From assembly GCA_003246365.1 (NCBI GenBank), contig QKAN01000125.1, forward strand, positions 1 through 64,000: DNA of 64,000 bases, in the 5' to 3' direction. Below the pieces are notes generated by a model. It worked only from the letters and a program-made list of their open reading frames with translations. It was not told the DNA's origin and searched no databases. The DNA comes from Clostridia bacterium. Its GTDB lineage: Bacteria > Bacillota > Clostridia > Christensenellales > CAG-138. This document shows positions 24,322 through 32,937 of the stretch, piece by piece. Positions within the stretch are counted from its first letter, which is position 1. Each line of letters opens with the position of its first letter. Position numbers and translations under genes: made by a program.

Positions 24322-26079
24322 ATGGATCTGATTACCGATTCCCGCGCGCTGATGATCGTCAGCCAGTTGCTGGATAATAAAAGCACCGTGAAACCGATTT
24401 TTGAGCAGGCGGCGCAAAAACCGCGCTTTACCCCCGCCCCCGTTCAAAAGCCTTTTGCCCGCGTAACGCCGGAATCGCAGGGCGTTTCCTCGGCGAAAGT
24501 TGCAGATTTTTTCAACGCGCTGCGGGATGACCCGACGCTGGATATGCACGGCGTTCTGGTGCTGAAAAACGGAAAGATGATTGCGGAAGGCGCGTTCGGT
24601 GCATATGATCAATCCGTTTGGCATATTACGCATTCGGAATGCAAGTCCATTACCGGTCTTGCAGTGGGGTTGCTCGTCGGCGAAGGAAAACTGCATCTGG
24701 ACGACCGCATTGTCGACATTTTCGCCTCCCGCATCAGCAAAATCAACCAGCTCACGCACCGGAACATGACCATCCGCCACCTTTTGACGATGACAAGCGG
24801 GGTCACATTCAACGAAGCGGGCTCGGTTACGGAAACGGACTGGGTCAAGTGCTTTTTGGAGTCCGTGGTGCTCAAGGAACCGGGATCGTTTTTTAACTAC
24901 AACAGCATGAACACCTATATGCTCGCCTGCGCCATCAAGCAGGTTACCGGAATGGGTCTGGTGGAGTATCTCAAACCGAGACTGTTTGAGCCGCTCGGTA
25001 TCACAAATTTCTTCTGGGAAACCTGCCCGATGGGAAACGAAAAGGGCGGTTGGGGTCTTTACATCCTGCCGGAAGACATCGCGAAGATCGGGCAGATGGT
25101 GCTCGACGGCGGGCGGTTCGAAGGAAAGCAAATCATTGCGGAGGACTGGATTCGAGAACAGACGACCGCACACGAGCATCCGCCGAAATCCCTCGGCAAC
25201 TATGATTATGGCTATCAGACATGGGTCGGGCGAAACGAAAAATCGTTTCTGTTCAACGGCATGTTCGGTCAGAACGTGCTGGGCTTTTTCGACAGCGGCA
25301 TCCTGCTCGTTTCCAACGCGGGCAACAACGAGCTATTCCAGCAAAGCAGCTATTATGAAATCGCGTCGCGCTTTTTCGCAAAGCCGGAAGAAGGCCGCCC
25401 CGGAATTTCCCTAACAGGACCGGGCGCGCTGGCAAACGCAAAAAAACGGCTGAAGTGCGATCTGTTTGTGCCACAGACGGCGTTATTTGGTGATTTGTTC
25501 GATATGAAAACCAAGCTGGATTACCGCGAGATCATCCGCCGGCTCGACGGAAAGACCTATTTTGCCAAGGACGATAAACGCGCGTTGGCAATCGGTCTGT
25601 TTCCATTGTTTGCACAGACGTTGCAAAACAATTTTTCCAAAGGGTTACGGTCGGTTTCGTTTCATGGGCGCGGCAACGCACTGGAAATCATGATTGATGA
25701 AAGCGACCAACGGTTTACCCTTCCGGTCGGTCTGGATGAACCGGCCTATACGGAAGCAAATGTGCACGGAGAGATTCACCGCATCGGCGTGAGCGGGCGG
25801 TTTGCCGTTGACGAAGCCGGAACCCCGACGCTTCTGGTTCGTATCTCCTTTTTGGAAGCGGCAAACGCAAGAATACTGCGCGTGCGCTTTTATGACGACC
25901 GCATCGAAACGCTCTGGAAAGAATCTCCCGGAAAAAGGTATCTGACCGATGCATACGATGAAATCAAAGGTCAGAGCGCGTTTTTGGGAACGATACTTGC
26001 GCGCTCGGACGAAGAGCTGCTGCTCTATCGCATGACGCGCATTTTAGAGCCGCGCGTCGTATTGCGTCCGCATAATTAA
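24322..26079 (+). CDS. Serine beta-lactamase-like hydrolase with C-terminal extra domain
   Basis: The 585-residue protein has a class C beta-lactamase/D-alanyl-carboxypeptidase fold. The active-site SxxK is Ser105-Lys108 (HSECKSITG) and the second motif is Tyr193-Asn-Ser. The catalytic domain ends near residue 370 and is followed by about 200 residues of beta-rich sequence that I do not recognise. No signal peptide is visible, so an esterase or amidase role in the cytosol is more likely than antibiotic resistance. It starts after GGAGG, 33 bases beyond the TetR gene. Confidence 0.87.
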   Translation: MDLITDSRALMIVSQLLDNKSTVKPIFEQAAQKPRFTPAPVQKPFARVTPESQGVSSAKVADFFNALRDDPTLDMHGVLVLKNGKMIAEGAFGAYDQSVWHITHSECKSITGLAVGLLVGEGKLHLDDRIVDIFASRISKINQLTHRNMTIRHLLTMTSGVTFNEAGSVTETDWVKCFLESVVLKEPGSFFNYNSMNTYMLACAIKQVTGMGLVEYLKPRLFEPLGITNFFWETCPMGNEKGGWGLYILPEDIAKIGQMVLDGGRFEGKQIIAEDWIREQTTAHEHPPKSLGNYDYGYQTWVGRNEKSFLFNGMFGQNVLGFFDSGILLVSNAGNNELFQQSSYYEIASRFFAKPEEGRPGISLTGPGALANAKKRLKCDLFVPQTALFGDLFDMKTKLDYREIIRRLDGKTYFAKDDKRALAIGLFPLFAQTLQNNFSKGLRSVSFHGRGNALEIMIDESDQRFTLPVGLDEPAYTEANVHGEIHRIGVSGRFAVDEAGTPTLLVRISFLEAANARILRVRFYDDRIETLWKESPGKRYLTDAYDEIKGQSAFLGTILARSDEELLLYRMTRILEPRVVLRPHN

Positions 26080-26178
26080 GAAACAAGGTTTTATACCGCT
26101 AATTCGGAAAGACCGCAAATTAAAAGTGAACACTTTTGGAACAGGTTGTAACTCTTTCGTCATTTTCGGAAAAACCTC

Positions 26179-26206
26179 TTGAAAAGACGGCGAAAATCAA
26201 TATACT
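26179..26206 (+). promoter_or_regulatory. Predicted promoter of the SH3b protein gene
   Basis: TTGAAA (26179-26184), 16 bases, TATACT (26201-26206), about 70 bases before the ATG. Confidence 0.55.
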
Positions 26207-26277
26207 GTCCATAGGTATTGCTCTGGGGTTTTTGTGTTGCCTCTTTGGCAGCGCGTTTTGCAAATGGGGAGGAAATC

Positions 26278-27075
26278 ATGAGAAAAAGAACCGTGCGCAT
26301 CACATCACTTGGGTATATCGTGTTGACCATCATCGTTTTGGTGATGGCTGTCGGTATTTATTTCATCATTTGGTCGATGCGGAACACGAGCAGCGAACAA
26401 GGAGAGGGCAACCTCAACAGCGCCTCCGTACAGATTACGCCGACGCCGTCGCTTGCGCCCGTCGACGCAGTTACGCCTACCCCGGTGGCAACGCCGTCCG
26501 TGCAGACGACAGTTGCGCCTGTATCTACGCCGACCATGACGCCAAAACAGGACGACACACCGGAACCGGAAGTGAAAACGCCCAGCCCGTCGCAGGTGTC
26601 AACCGCCGTGGACGGCACGCTCAACGCCAGCGGCGTCGTGCTCCGTCAGGGTCCCGCCGCTACGTATTCCATCATCGGCAAATACTCCAGCGGCACACAG
26701 CTGAAAGTTTATGAAGTTGACGGCGATTATTATCTCGTAAAAATCGTCAAAGAAAACCTCTACGGCTATATCGCCTCGAAGTTTGTCGATAAAGCGGGTC
26801 TGCTGCCCGGCGAAGACGCAACGCCGACGCCAAAATCGATCGCCGGAACGATCCCCGGAACCGTATCCGCAAGCGTTCTCGCGCTGCGCAGCGTACCGAG
26901 CACCGAGGACAACACACCGATCGGGCAGGTCGTCAAGGGCGATTCCGTGCTGATCTACTTTAAAACAGATGATTTCTACTATATTCAAGTCGTTTCAACC
27001 GGCGTCAAGTGCTATGCCGCCGCAAAGTATATTACGCCGAGCACAACGGTGCCGACCGGAACGCCGGTTCCATAA
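26278..27075 (+). CDS. Membrane-anchored protein with two SH3b domains
   Basis: The 265-residue protein has one N-terminal membrane anchor (about 12-34), then a Thr/Pro/Val-rich wall-spanning linker (about 50-105). Two bacterial SH3 domains follow: one starting at GTLNASGVVLRQGPAA and ending with YGYIASKFV, the other from GTVSASVLALRSVPS to CYAAAKYI. Such domains usually bind peptidoglycan. There is no catalytic domain, so a wall-sensing or scaffolding role is more likely than lysis. ATG at 26278 follows GGGGAGG. Confidence 0.88.
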   Translation: MRKRTVRITSLGYIVLTIIVLVMAVGIYFIIWSMRNTSSEQGEGNLNSASVQITPTPSLAPVDAVTPTPVATPSVQTTVAPVSTPTMTPKQDDTPEPEVKTPSPSQVSTAVDGTLNASGVVLRQGPAATYSIIGKYSSGTQLKVYEVDGDYYLVKIVKENLYGYIASKFVDKAGLLPGEDATPTPKSIAGTIPGTVSASVLALRSVPSTEDNTPIGQVVKGDSVLIYFKTDDFYYIQVVSTGVKCYAAAKYITPSTTVPTGTPVP

Positions 27076-27094
27076 TGAAACGAATAACTTACAA

Positions 27095-27127
27095 AAGCCC
27101 CGCGCAGAATTGCGCGGGGCTTCTTTT
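27095..27127. terminator. Bidirectional terminator
   Basis: AAGCCCCGCGCA / TGCGCGGGGCTT, GAAT loop, followed by CTTTTTA on the plus strand and a T-run on the minus strand. It serves the SH3b gene and the convergent O-antigen-ligase-like gene. Confidence 0.88.
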
Positions 27128-27143
27128 TATGTTCCATTCAGGA

Positions 27144-28658
27144 TCATTCCATTTGAGAATGATCCGGCGTTCTGCTGATCTGCACGGCAAGCAAAAGGAA
27201 GAACAGCGGCGTGCTGGCAGGCTGCGCAATGTTGACCGCCGCCTGCACCGCATAGGCGACGACGGCGACGATGACCCCGCAATATTCCGGTTTCGCCGCG
27301 CATTTGCGTATGCCGCTGCGAACCGCAAACACCAGCGCAGATAGATAGCAGGCAAGCCCCAGTGCGCCGTTTGTAACCAGATATTGCAAATACTCGTTGT
27401 GCGCCGTGTCCAAAGACGCATCCGAAAACAGTGGATGAATCGCGTCCGCGTGAAAGAGCGCACCGCTGCCTGCACCGAACAATTTCTGCGCAGGAGACAG
27501 CGAACCATAGAATCGCATCACAAACGACCAGATTTTTCCGCGGTCGGTTCCCCAACTTTCGTCAAAGCGAAGGTAACGGGAAAGCTCGCCGATTGAAACC
27601 GACTTGAACGCAGTATTGAGCAGTATGAGCGTGACCGCGATCAGCACAAACAAGACCGCAAGCACGATTCCATATACTTTTTTCAGGCGCAGGAGCCGCT
27701 CTTGATCGGTTCTGCGCAAAACCAGCCAGAGCACAAGGGCCACGCCCGCAAGCGAGAGAGAGACAGCAGCGCGGCTCACTGAGATCGTGAAAAACGAAAG
27801 ATAGGTTACCGAATCCAACACGCGGGAAAGCAGCCCGAAGAGAAACGCACAGCCAAAGAACACAACTCCGGCGATCATAAACCTGCGCATCGCCACAAGA
27901 GACGAAAACAGCAGCACCGGGAACAGGAGCGCGCAGACGATTAACCCAAGCGCGGCGCTGTCGCTGCCCGCAACCAGCGCGCCGAACGAAACGCAAACAA
28001 ACGAAGCAAATGCAAGCGAGCGCATACGGCGCGTTTCCGCATTCAGATAGAATCCGAGGGTCACGGCAAACGCCATTACTATAAAACCGCCGTAGAAGTC
28101 CGCATTTCCAAGAGTCGAAATAAATCTTCCCCGATCCGCCTCCCGCAAATCCGTGAAGAATCCAATCGGGTCGAATCCAAAATGCTGAAGCAATCCTGCG
28201 ATTCCGGCCAGCGACGCGGCAAGCACGAGCGCACGTATAGGCCAGCGCAAATCCACCGCACGAAACGATAACGCCGCCGCAACAAGCACATAGCACGCCA
28301 ATGTCAGCAATCCTTGGTAACGGTTGTTATCGCCCCAGAACACTTCATTTGGATATTGACTCAAAAGCGCGCCGACCACACTAACAGCAAAGAATGCCGC
28401 AAGCGCGATGACGGCGGGATGCAGGGACATGCGTTCGCTCTTGACGCCATAATCCGGCGGAAAGACAATTCGCGCCATCAGCAGCAAAAACAAATATACT
28501 CCGCTTGAAATCAGATAGAACGCCTGTTTCGTCTCGGTAATGTTAAAATAGAAATTTGTGAAAATCAGCGGCAAGCCAAAAAGCGCGGCGCAAAGATACG
28601 CCGTGGTCAAAAGCCCCGCCGCGCGGAGAAACCGCTTTTGATTGCTCACCAATTCCAT
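27144..28658 (-). CDS. O-antigen ligase/polymerase-like membrane protein
   Basis: The 504-residue protein has about 11-12 hydrophobic helices and a large extracytoplasmic loop (about 340-420). The loop contains the RGKIWSF segment and the FGAGSGALFHAD...LDTAHNEYLQYLVTNG block typical of the Wzy/WaaL/RfaL-like family. In Gram-positive bacteria these act as polysaccharide polymerases or glycan ligases for surface polymers. The gene is alone between terminator-flanked units, without adjacent glycosyltransferases, so its polymer is unknown. GalE and a sugar nucleotidyltransferase lie about 0.5-2.5 kb away. Confidence 0.87.
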   Translation of the reverse strand: MELVSNQKRFLRAAGLLTTAYLCAALFGLPLIFTNFYFNITETKQAFYLISSGVYLFLLLMARIVFPPDYGVKSERMSLHPAVIALAAFFAVSVVGALLSQYPNEVFWGDNNRYQGLLTLACYVLVAAALSFRAVDLRWPIRALVLAASLAGIAGLLQHFGFDPIGFFTDLREADRGRFISTLGNADFYGGFIVMAFAVTLGFYLNAETRRMRSLAFASFVCVSFGALVAGSDSAALGLIVCALLFPVLLFSSLVAMRRFMIAGVVFFGCAFLFGLLSRVLDSVTYLSFFTISVSRAAVSLSLAGVALVLWLVLRRTDQERLLRLKKVYGIVLAVLFVLIAVTLILLNTAFKSVSIGELSRYLRFDESWGTDRGKIWSFVMRFYGSLSPAQKLFGAGSGALFHADAIHPLFSDASLDTAHNEYLQYLVTNGALGLACYLSALVFAVRSGIRKCAAKPEYCGVIVAVVAYAVQAAVNIAQPASTPLFFLLLAVQISRTPDHSQME

Positions 28659-28750
28659 CTAGATCGCTCCTGTTATCTTTGCACACATTATTAGAATAAC
28701 CGCAAACTGTGTCTCTTTCGTGAATTTTACCATATTGCAGCTCTTTTGGT

Positions 28751-28779
28751 TTGACAATTCCGGTTCGTTCGACTAATAT
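28751..28779 (+). promoter_or_regulatory. Near-consensus promoter of the small lipoprotein gene
   Basis: TTGACA (28751-28756), 17 bases, TAATAT (28774-28779); transcription should start near 28786, inside the inverted repeats that follow. Confidence 0.75.
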
Positions 28780-28781
28780 AC

Positions 28782-28806
28782 ATGTGTACTAACACATATA
28801 GTACAC
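28782..28806 (+). promoter_or_regulatory. Overlapping palindromes at the transcription start (candidate operator)
   Basis: ATGTGT-ACTA-ACACAT (28782-28797) and GTGTAC-N11-GTACAC (28784-28806) overlap directly downstream of the -10 element, where a bound repressor would block transcription. Confidence 0.55.
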
Positions 28807-28856
28807 TTAGTTAATCCATTTGACAAGACCAAACAACATTTACTGGAGGTTTTATT

Positions 28857-29027
28857 ATGAAAAAAACGCTTATTCTGATGGCGCTTGTGGTGTTCAGCGC
28901 AGTTCTCTTAACCGCCTGCGGAGCCAAAGGCGTCGCATCGGACGGTAACGCATTCACGAGCTATGGCGATGCACTGGTTTCCAGCGGCAACGTTGCGCCG
29001 GTTGCAAGCGCGGGAAACGCCGGCTGA
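28857..29027 (+). CDS. Very small lipoprotein (56 residues)
   Basis: A short gene with ATG after CTGGAGG. The first 20 residues are a clear lipoprotein signal (MKKTLILMALVV...) ending in LTAC, with the lipid-carrying Cys at position 21. The mature peptide has only 36 residues, rich in Ala, Gly, Ser and Val. It has its own strong promoter, candidate operator and terminator, so it is a dedicated unit. Function is not known. Options include a membrane-surface small protein, a partner of an envelope system, or a source of a signal-peptide-derived pheromone as in enterococci. I regard the gene as real but the role as open. Confidence 0.8.
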   Translation: MKKTLILMALVVFSAVLLTACGAKGVASDGNAFTSYGDALVSSGNVAPVASAGNAG

Positions 29028-29087
29028 GAACGGCAAAAGTTTCATGGATAAACGTAATTTTCGCTCGGGAGGCGTAGTTACGGATGA

Positions 29088-29124
29088 AAAAAGAGGATGC
29101 GACAAAGTCGCATCCTCTTTTTTT
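29088..29124. terminator. Bidirectional terminator
   Basis: AAAGAGGATGCGAC / GTCGCATCCTCTTT with a three-base AAA loop and T-runs on both strands. It ends the small lipoprotein unit and the convergent nucleotidyltransferase gene. Confidence 0.9.
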
Positions 29125-29130
29125 TCATCA

Positions 29131-30057
29131 TTAGTCGAGCAGTTTCTTGTCGGGATAAGCGCCCGCGTCGGTCAGTTCGTTTAAGGCGCGCTGCACTTCC
29201 GGTTTGTCCTCGCGATAGGTAACGCCATACCAGCGATCCGGCGAAGAAAGCACGCGCACGCTTGCCTTGCCAGCCTGCAGCATGCGTCCTACTTCGGCGG
29301 GAATCAGGAATTCGCCTTTGAGCGGGTTCTTTTCCATCGCCTCCTGCAAAAACGCGGGGAATCGAGCTTCCAGCGAATCGAACAGCGAAGGCGTAAAGCC
29401 GAAGAAGTTCATCGAGACGAGGTTGTCCGCGGGAAAATGCACGAATGTCTGTCCGTCGTCCTCGGTATATGCCGGGCCTTCGGGCGTTTTAAAAATCTTG
29501 AGCCGCTCCACGATGTTGACAAGCTCTCCGTTTGCGTCCACCTCGCAAACACCGCGGGCGACGGAGCCATGCTCGGTCAGCGTGTTTTTCGCAAGATAGC
29601 CGACCATGGAAAAGTCCGCTTTCTCGCCATCCTTCGCGGTTTTTAAATAATCATACAACACGGAGAATGCGCGCTTGCCGTAATAGTCGTCGGCATTGAT
29701 CGCGGCAAAGGGTTCCTGCACATCGTTTTTGCAGCAAAGCAGCGCGTGCGCGGTGCCCCAAGGCTTCACGCGGTCTTCCGGAACGGTAAATCCGGCGGGC
29801 AGCATCGAATCCGGCTGCTGAAACACATATCGCACTTCCATGTGTTTTTCAGCGCGGCGGCCGATCACTTCGTAAAAATCCTGCTCGATCTTGCGGTTGA
29901 TGATGAACACGACTTTTTCAAAGCCGGCCTCCATCGCGTCGAAGAGGGAGTAGTCCATGATGATTTCACCGTGGCGGCCGACCGGGTCAATTTGTTTCAA
30001 CCCGCCATAGCGGCTGCCCATACCCGCAGCCATAACAACAAGAGCCGGTTTTTGCAT
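29131..30057 (-). CDS. Sugar-phosphate nucleotidyltransferase
   Basis: The 308-residue protein has the NTP-binding head ALVVMAAGMGSRYGGLKQ (the GxGxRxxxxK pattern) and the catalytic INADDYYGKRAF segment that holds the metal Asp. It should join a sugar-1-phosphate to a nucleotide; the family covers glucose-1-phosphate uridylyl- and mannose-1-phosphate guanylyltransferases. Distance to galE is 54 bases and they share direction, so UDP-glucose supply is the most attractive role. It differs from classical GalU in the G-rich head, so specificity is uncertain. Confidence 0.85.
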   Translation of the reverse strand: MQKPALVVMAAGMGSRYGGLKQIDPVGRHGEIIMDYSLFDAMEAGFEKVVFIINRKIEQDFYEVIGRRAEKHMEVRYVFQQPDSMLPAGFTVPEDRVKPWGTAHALLCCKNDVQEPFAAINADDYYGKRAFSVLYDYLKTAKDGEKADFSMVGYLAKNTLTEHGSVARGVCEVDANGELVNIVERLKIFKTPEGPAYTEDDGQTFVHFPADNLVSMNFFGFTPSLFDSLEARFPAFLQEAMEKNPLKGEFLIPAEVGRMLQAGKASVRVLSSPDRWYGVTYREDKPEVQRALNELTDAGAYPDKKLLD

Positions 30058-30111
30058 ATCAGCAATTCTCCTTTTTCTGATGAGATCCTATTCGTTCGCT
30101 CCGGTCAGCCT

Positions 30112-31125
30112 TCAGTCGTCAAATCCATTTGGATTTTGAGACTGCCAGCGCCAGGCGTCCTGACACATACGTTCAATGCCGAATCCCGCGCGCCAGTTCA
30201 GCTCCTTTGCGGCTTTTTCCGGGTCCGCATAGCAGGCGGCGACATCACCGGGACGGCGGTCGACAATTTCATATGCCAGCGTTTTGCCGCAGGCTTTTTC
30301 AAAGGCGTGCAATACATCCAGCACGGAATAGCCCACGCCCGTGCCAAGATTATAGGTATATACGCCCGCGCCGCTTTCCAGTTTTTTCAGCGCGGCAACG
30401 TGTCCCTTGGCAAGATCAACCACATGGATATAGTCCCGAACACCCGTGCCGTCCGGCGTCGGGTAATCTCCGCCGAAAACGCGAAGCTTCGGAAGTTTGC
30501 CGACCGCAACCTGTGCGATATAGGGCATGAGGTTGTTGGGGATTCCGTTGGGGTCTTCGCCGATCTGACCGGAGACATGCGCGCCGACCGGGTTGAAATA
30601 CCGAAGCAGGCAAATGCGCAGCGACGGATCGGAAACCACGACGTCTCGCAGCATTTCCTCGATCATCAGCTTTGTGCGACCGTACGGGTTGGTTGCCGAG
30701 AGGGCGAAGTCTTCGCGAATCGGCACGCTGACCGGATCGCCATACACCGTTGCACTCGAAGAAAACACAAACTGAATCACGCCGTGTTGTTTCATGGCGA
30801 GAAGCAGGTTGAGTGTTGAAACAAGATTGTTGCGATAATACTCCAGCGGTTTTTGCACACTCTCGCCGACGGCTTTTAACCCGGCAAAGTGAATGACCGC
30901 ATCGATGGCATAGCGGGAAAAGATTTCGTTTGTCGCGGCGGCGTTCGTCAAGTCCACTTCTTCAAAATCGAAGGGCCGGCTGGCGAGCTGCCGAAGGCGC
31001 TTGAGTGCGGCGGGTTTGCTGTTGACAAAATTGTCTACAACCAGAACATCGTAACCCGCGTCCAGAAGCTCCAGAACGGTATGGCTGCCGATGTATCCGG
31101 CACCGCCTGTTACCAGAATTCGCAT
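30112..31125 (-). CDS. galE: UDP-glucose 4-epimerase
   Basis: It interconverts UDP-glucose and UDP-galactose, supplying galactose for surface glycans. The 337-residue extended SDR protein has the NAD motif TGGAGYIGS at residues 6-14, [13 protein letters not shown] with the catalytic Ser/Thr, and the YGRTK catalytic Tyr-Lys pair. [12 protein letters not shown] and [10 protein letters not shown] are further GalE hallmarks. First gene of a two-gene unit with the nucleotidyltransferase. Its promoter at 31281-31309 gives a leader of about 150 bases. Confidence 0.95.
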   Translation of the reverse strand: MRILVTGGAGYIGSHTVLELLDAGYDVLVVDNFVNSKPAALKRLRQLASRPFDFEEVDLTNAAATNEIFSRYAIDAVIHFAGLKAVGESVQKPLEYYRNNLVSTLNLLLAMKQHGVIQFVFSSSATVYGDPVSVPIREDFALSATNPYGRTKLMIEEMLRDVVVSDPSLRICLLRYFNPVGAHVSGQIGEDPNGIPNNLMPYIAQVAVGKLPKLRVFGGDYPTPDGTGVRDYIHVVDLAKGHVAALKKLESGAGVYTYNLGTGVGYSVLDVLHAFEKACGKTLAYEIVDRRPGDVAACYADPEKAAKELNWRAGFGIERMCQDAWRWQSQNPNGFDD

Positions 31126-31280
31126 ATGTTACAGGGGTCTCCTTTCGCGTATTCGCGCTATTTATCAAGACATGCCGAGCGCAGGAAAAACGGATCGCCT
31201 GTCGATACAACCGCCTTCACGGTACAAACGGCGGATAGCACCCCCAAAGAGCGAAGTTTTCCCTGAAAACTCGCATCTAT

Positions 31281-31309
31281 ATTATAGGCGTACGGATAAA
31301 CTCTGTCAA
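31281..31309 (-). promoter_or_regulatory. Consensus promoter of galE
   Basis: On the minus strand TTGACA (31304-31309), 17 bases, TATAAT (31281-31286): a perfect match to the vegetative consensus. Confidence 0.8.
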
Positions 31310-31396
31310 AGTTGTAAATAAATACGCGAAAATCGATATTTCAGTAAGGATTTAGCCCCGAAAAGTGATTTTCAGCTTTCCTAAATAATATTGCTA

Positions 31397-31405
31397 TGTT
31401 ATAAT
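31397..31405 (+). promoter_or_regulatory. Extended -10 promoter of the hydrogenase operon
   Basis: TGTTATAAT (TGn plus TATAAT at 31400-31405) with no good -35 element, which suggests activator dependence. It lies 60 bases before the hndA start. Confidence 0.5.
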
Positions 31406-31465
31406 TCAATCTGGCTTGTACCGGCGGAAAAAACCGGTTTTTGAATCACACCGAGGAGGAAGAAT

Positions 31466-31960
31466 ATGGCTAAGCAGAAAACTGCCGTTCCCTTTCGCGG
31501 AACGCAGGAGCAGGAGAAACAGCTTCTCAAGATTATTGCAGACCACAAGGAAGTCCCGGGCGCATTGATGCCGGTGCTCCAACAGGCGCAGGAGCTCTAC
31601 GGCTACTTGCCCATCGAAGTGCAAACAAAGATTGCAGAAGGTCTTGGCATTTCGATCGAGGAAGTCTATGAGGTCGTTACGTTTTATGCGCAGTTTTCCC
31701 TCAATCCGATCGGAAAACACCGCGTTGCGGTCTGCCTCGGCACAGCGTGCTATGTTAAGGGTTCGCAGAACATTCTCGAAGAACTCGAAAAGCAGCTTGG
31801 CGTAAAAGCCGGCGGCACCACTCCGGACGGAATCTTCACGCTGGAAGCAACCCGCTGCCTCGGCTGCTGCGGTCTGGCTCCGGTCATCGTTGTTGACGAA
31901 GAAGTTTACGGCCGCCTGGTTCCCGCGGACATCAAAGGCATCCTCGCCAAGTATAACTGA
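31466..31960 (+). CDS. hndA: Bifurcating hydrogenase small subunit, NuoE-like (HndA/HydC)
   Basis: A 164-residue thioredoxin-fold [2Fe-2S] protein of the NuoE family. Its cluster ligands are C90 and C95 (CLGTAC) and C131 and C135 (CLGCC). The N-terminal helical part with LMPVLQQAQELYGYLP is also typical. It passes electrons between the NADH-oxidising flavoprotein and other clusters in the HydABC/HndABCD complex. First gene of a run of ten co-directional genes, with GAGGAGG ribosome binding site. Confidence 0.93.
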   Translation: MAKQKTAVPFRGTQEQEKQLLKIIADHKEVPGALMPVLQQAQELYGYLPIEVQTKIAEGLGISIEEVYEVVTFYAQFSLNPIGKHRVAVCLGTACYVKGSQNILEELEKQLGVKAGGTTPDGIFTLEATRCLGCCGLAPVIVVDEEVYGRLVPADIKGILAKYN

Positions 31961-32031
31961 CAGTCGCATCCATCCTGATGCTTGATGGAATCGAACCCGC
32001 CGGATAAACAAGGTCGAAGGGACTGAAACGA

Positions 32032-32382
32032 ATGAAAATCCGTGAGATCGCGTCGCTGCTTACCGCCGATGTTCTCTGTGGAGAGCAAATGCTCGACGAA
32101 GAAGTGCAGAGCGCCTGCGGAAGCGACATGATGAGCGATGTGCTCGCCTTTGTCAAAGATCAAGGCGTGTTGGTCACCGGCCTCGTCAATCCGCAGGTGA
32201 TCCGGACCGCCATGATGATGGATATGCGGTGCATCGTATTCGTTCGCAACAAAAAACCCACGCCGGAGATGGTGGATCTTGCAAAAGAACACCACATCGC
32301 CGTGCTCGCCAGCGCCAGCCGCATGTATGAAGCTTGCGGCAAGCTGTATACGAGCGGCCTCGGCAACGGGGGTTGCCGGTAA
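32032..32382 (+). CDS. DRTGG-domain protein in hydrogenase operon
   Basis: The 116-residue cytosolic protein matches stand-alone DRTGG domains, a fold of unknown ligand seen in phosphotransacetylase and CBS-domain regulators. It has LTADVLCGEQMLDEEVQSACGSDMMSDVLAF and the GLVNPQVIRTAMMMD helix, followed by IVFVRNKKPTPEMVDLAKEHHIAVLAS. It stops one base into the following ATPase gene. Such proteins accompany clostridial hydrogenase operons, and a nucleotide- or redox-linked sensing role is inference. A relative is at 34239. Confidence 0.82.
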   Translation: MKIREIASLLTADVLCGEQMLDEEVQSACGSDMMSDVLAFVKDQGVLVTGLVNPQVIRTAMMMDMRCIVFVRNKKPTPEMVDLAKEHHIAVLASASRMYEACGKLYTSGLGNGGCR

Positions 32383-32816
32383 TGGCGGATGCGCTCAAGT
32401 TCCATTATGACGTCGACGGAGACAACTTTACGTCCGCCGGCGCCGCATCTGTAGAGGTAAAACGCAAGCTCCGGCAGCTCGGCTTCGACGCCGAAACGAT
32501 TCGTCGGGTCTCCATTGCGATGTACGAAGGCGAAATCAACATGGTCGTGCACGCACGCGGCGGCTCTGCAGATGTTTATGTCGACAAGGACTGTATCACC
32601 ATTATTCTCGCGGATACTGGCCCGGGCATTCCGGATATCGACCTTGCAATGCAGGAAGGCTATTCCACAGCGCCGGATAACATCCGCGCGTTAGGGTTCG
32701 GGGCGGGCATGGGTCTGCCGAACATGAAGCGTTACACGGATGATATGAAAATCGACACCATATTGGGCAAAGGCACCACGGTGACGATGAAGGTATATAT
32801 CAAGACCGGGAACTGA
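32382..32816 (+). CDS. RsbW-like GHKL ATPase (anti-sigma/serine kinase type)
   Basis: The 144-residue protein has the full GHKL ATP pocket: N-box in MYEGEINMVVHA, G1 in ADTGPGIPD, and G2 in GFGAGMGLPNMK. It lacks a dimerisation/phosphoacceptor domain, so it resembles anti-sigma factor kinases rather than sensor kinases. Its ATG at 32382 overlaps the previous stop by one base. No anti-anti-sigma (STAS) or sigma factor gene is nearby, so the target is unknown. Co-translation with the hydrogenase-like sensor after it suggests a redox signalling path. Confidence 0.87.
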   Translation: MADALKFHYDVDGDNFTSAGAASVEVKRKLRQLGFDAETIRRVSIAMYEGEINMVVHARGGSADVYVDKDCITIILADTGPGIPDIDLAMQEGYSTAPDNIRALGFGAGMGLPNMKRYTDDMKIDTILGKGTTVTMKVYIKTGN

Positions 32817-32937
32817 GTTTCCCGGCAACGGTTTTTTGCCGAATGGACAGGCGCACGGATATACGCCGCGCGCCGGAAGAAACGGCGGCCGGTTCCCCAG
32901 GCTGGAATGCTGGCAGAACCGACGGGCGGAAAGGCGA

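Larger units (their letters stand above)
31126..31465. other. Divergent intergenic region galE / hydrogenase operon
   Basis: 340 bases with the galE promoter and leader on one side and the hydrogenase operon promoter on the other. The leader of the hydrogenase transcript contains ACCGG...CCGGT (31420-31438) followed by TTTTT, a possible weak attenuator. I see no clear Rex-type TTGTTAA/TTAACAA site. Confidence 0.5.

Noticed and set aside
31290-31465. Rex-type redox operator in the hydrogenase promoter region
   Set aside because: GTTGTAAATAAATAC is only superficially similar to the TTGTTAA half-site and has no symmetric partner.
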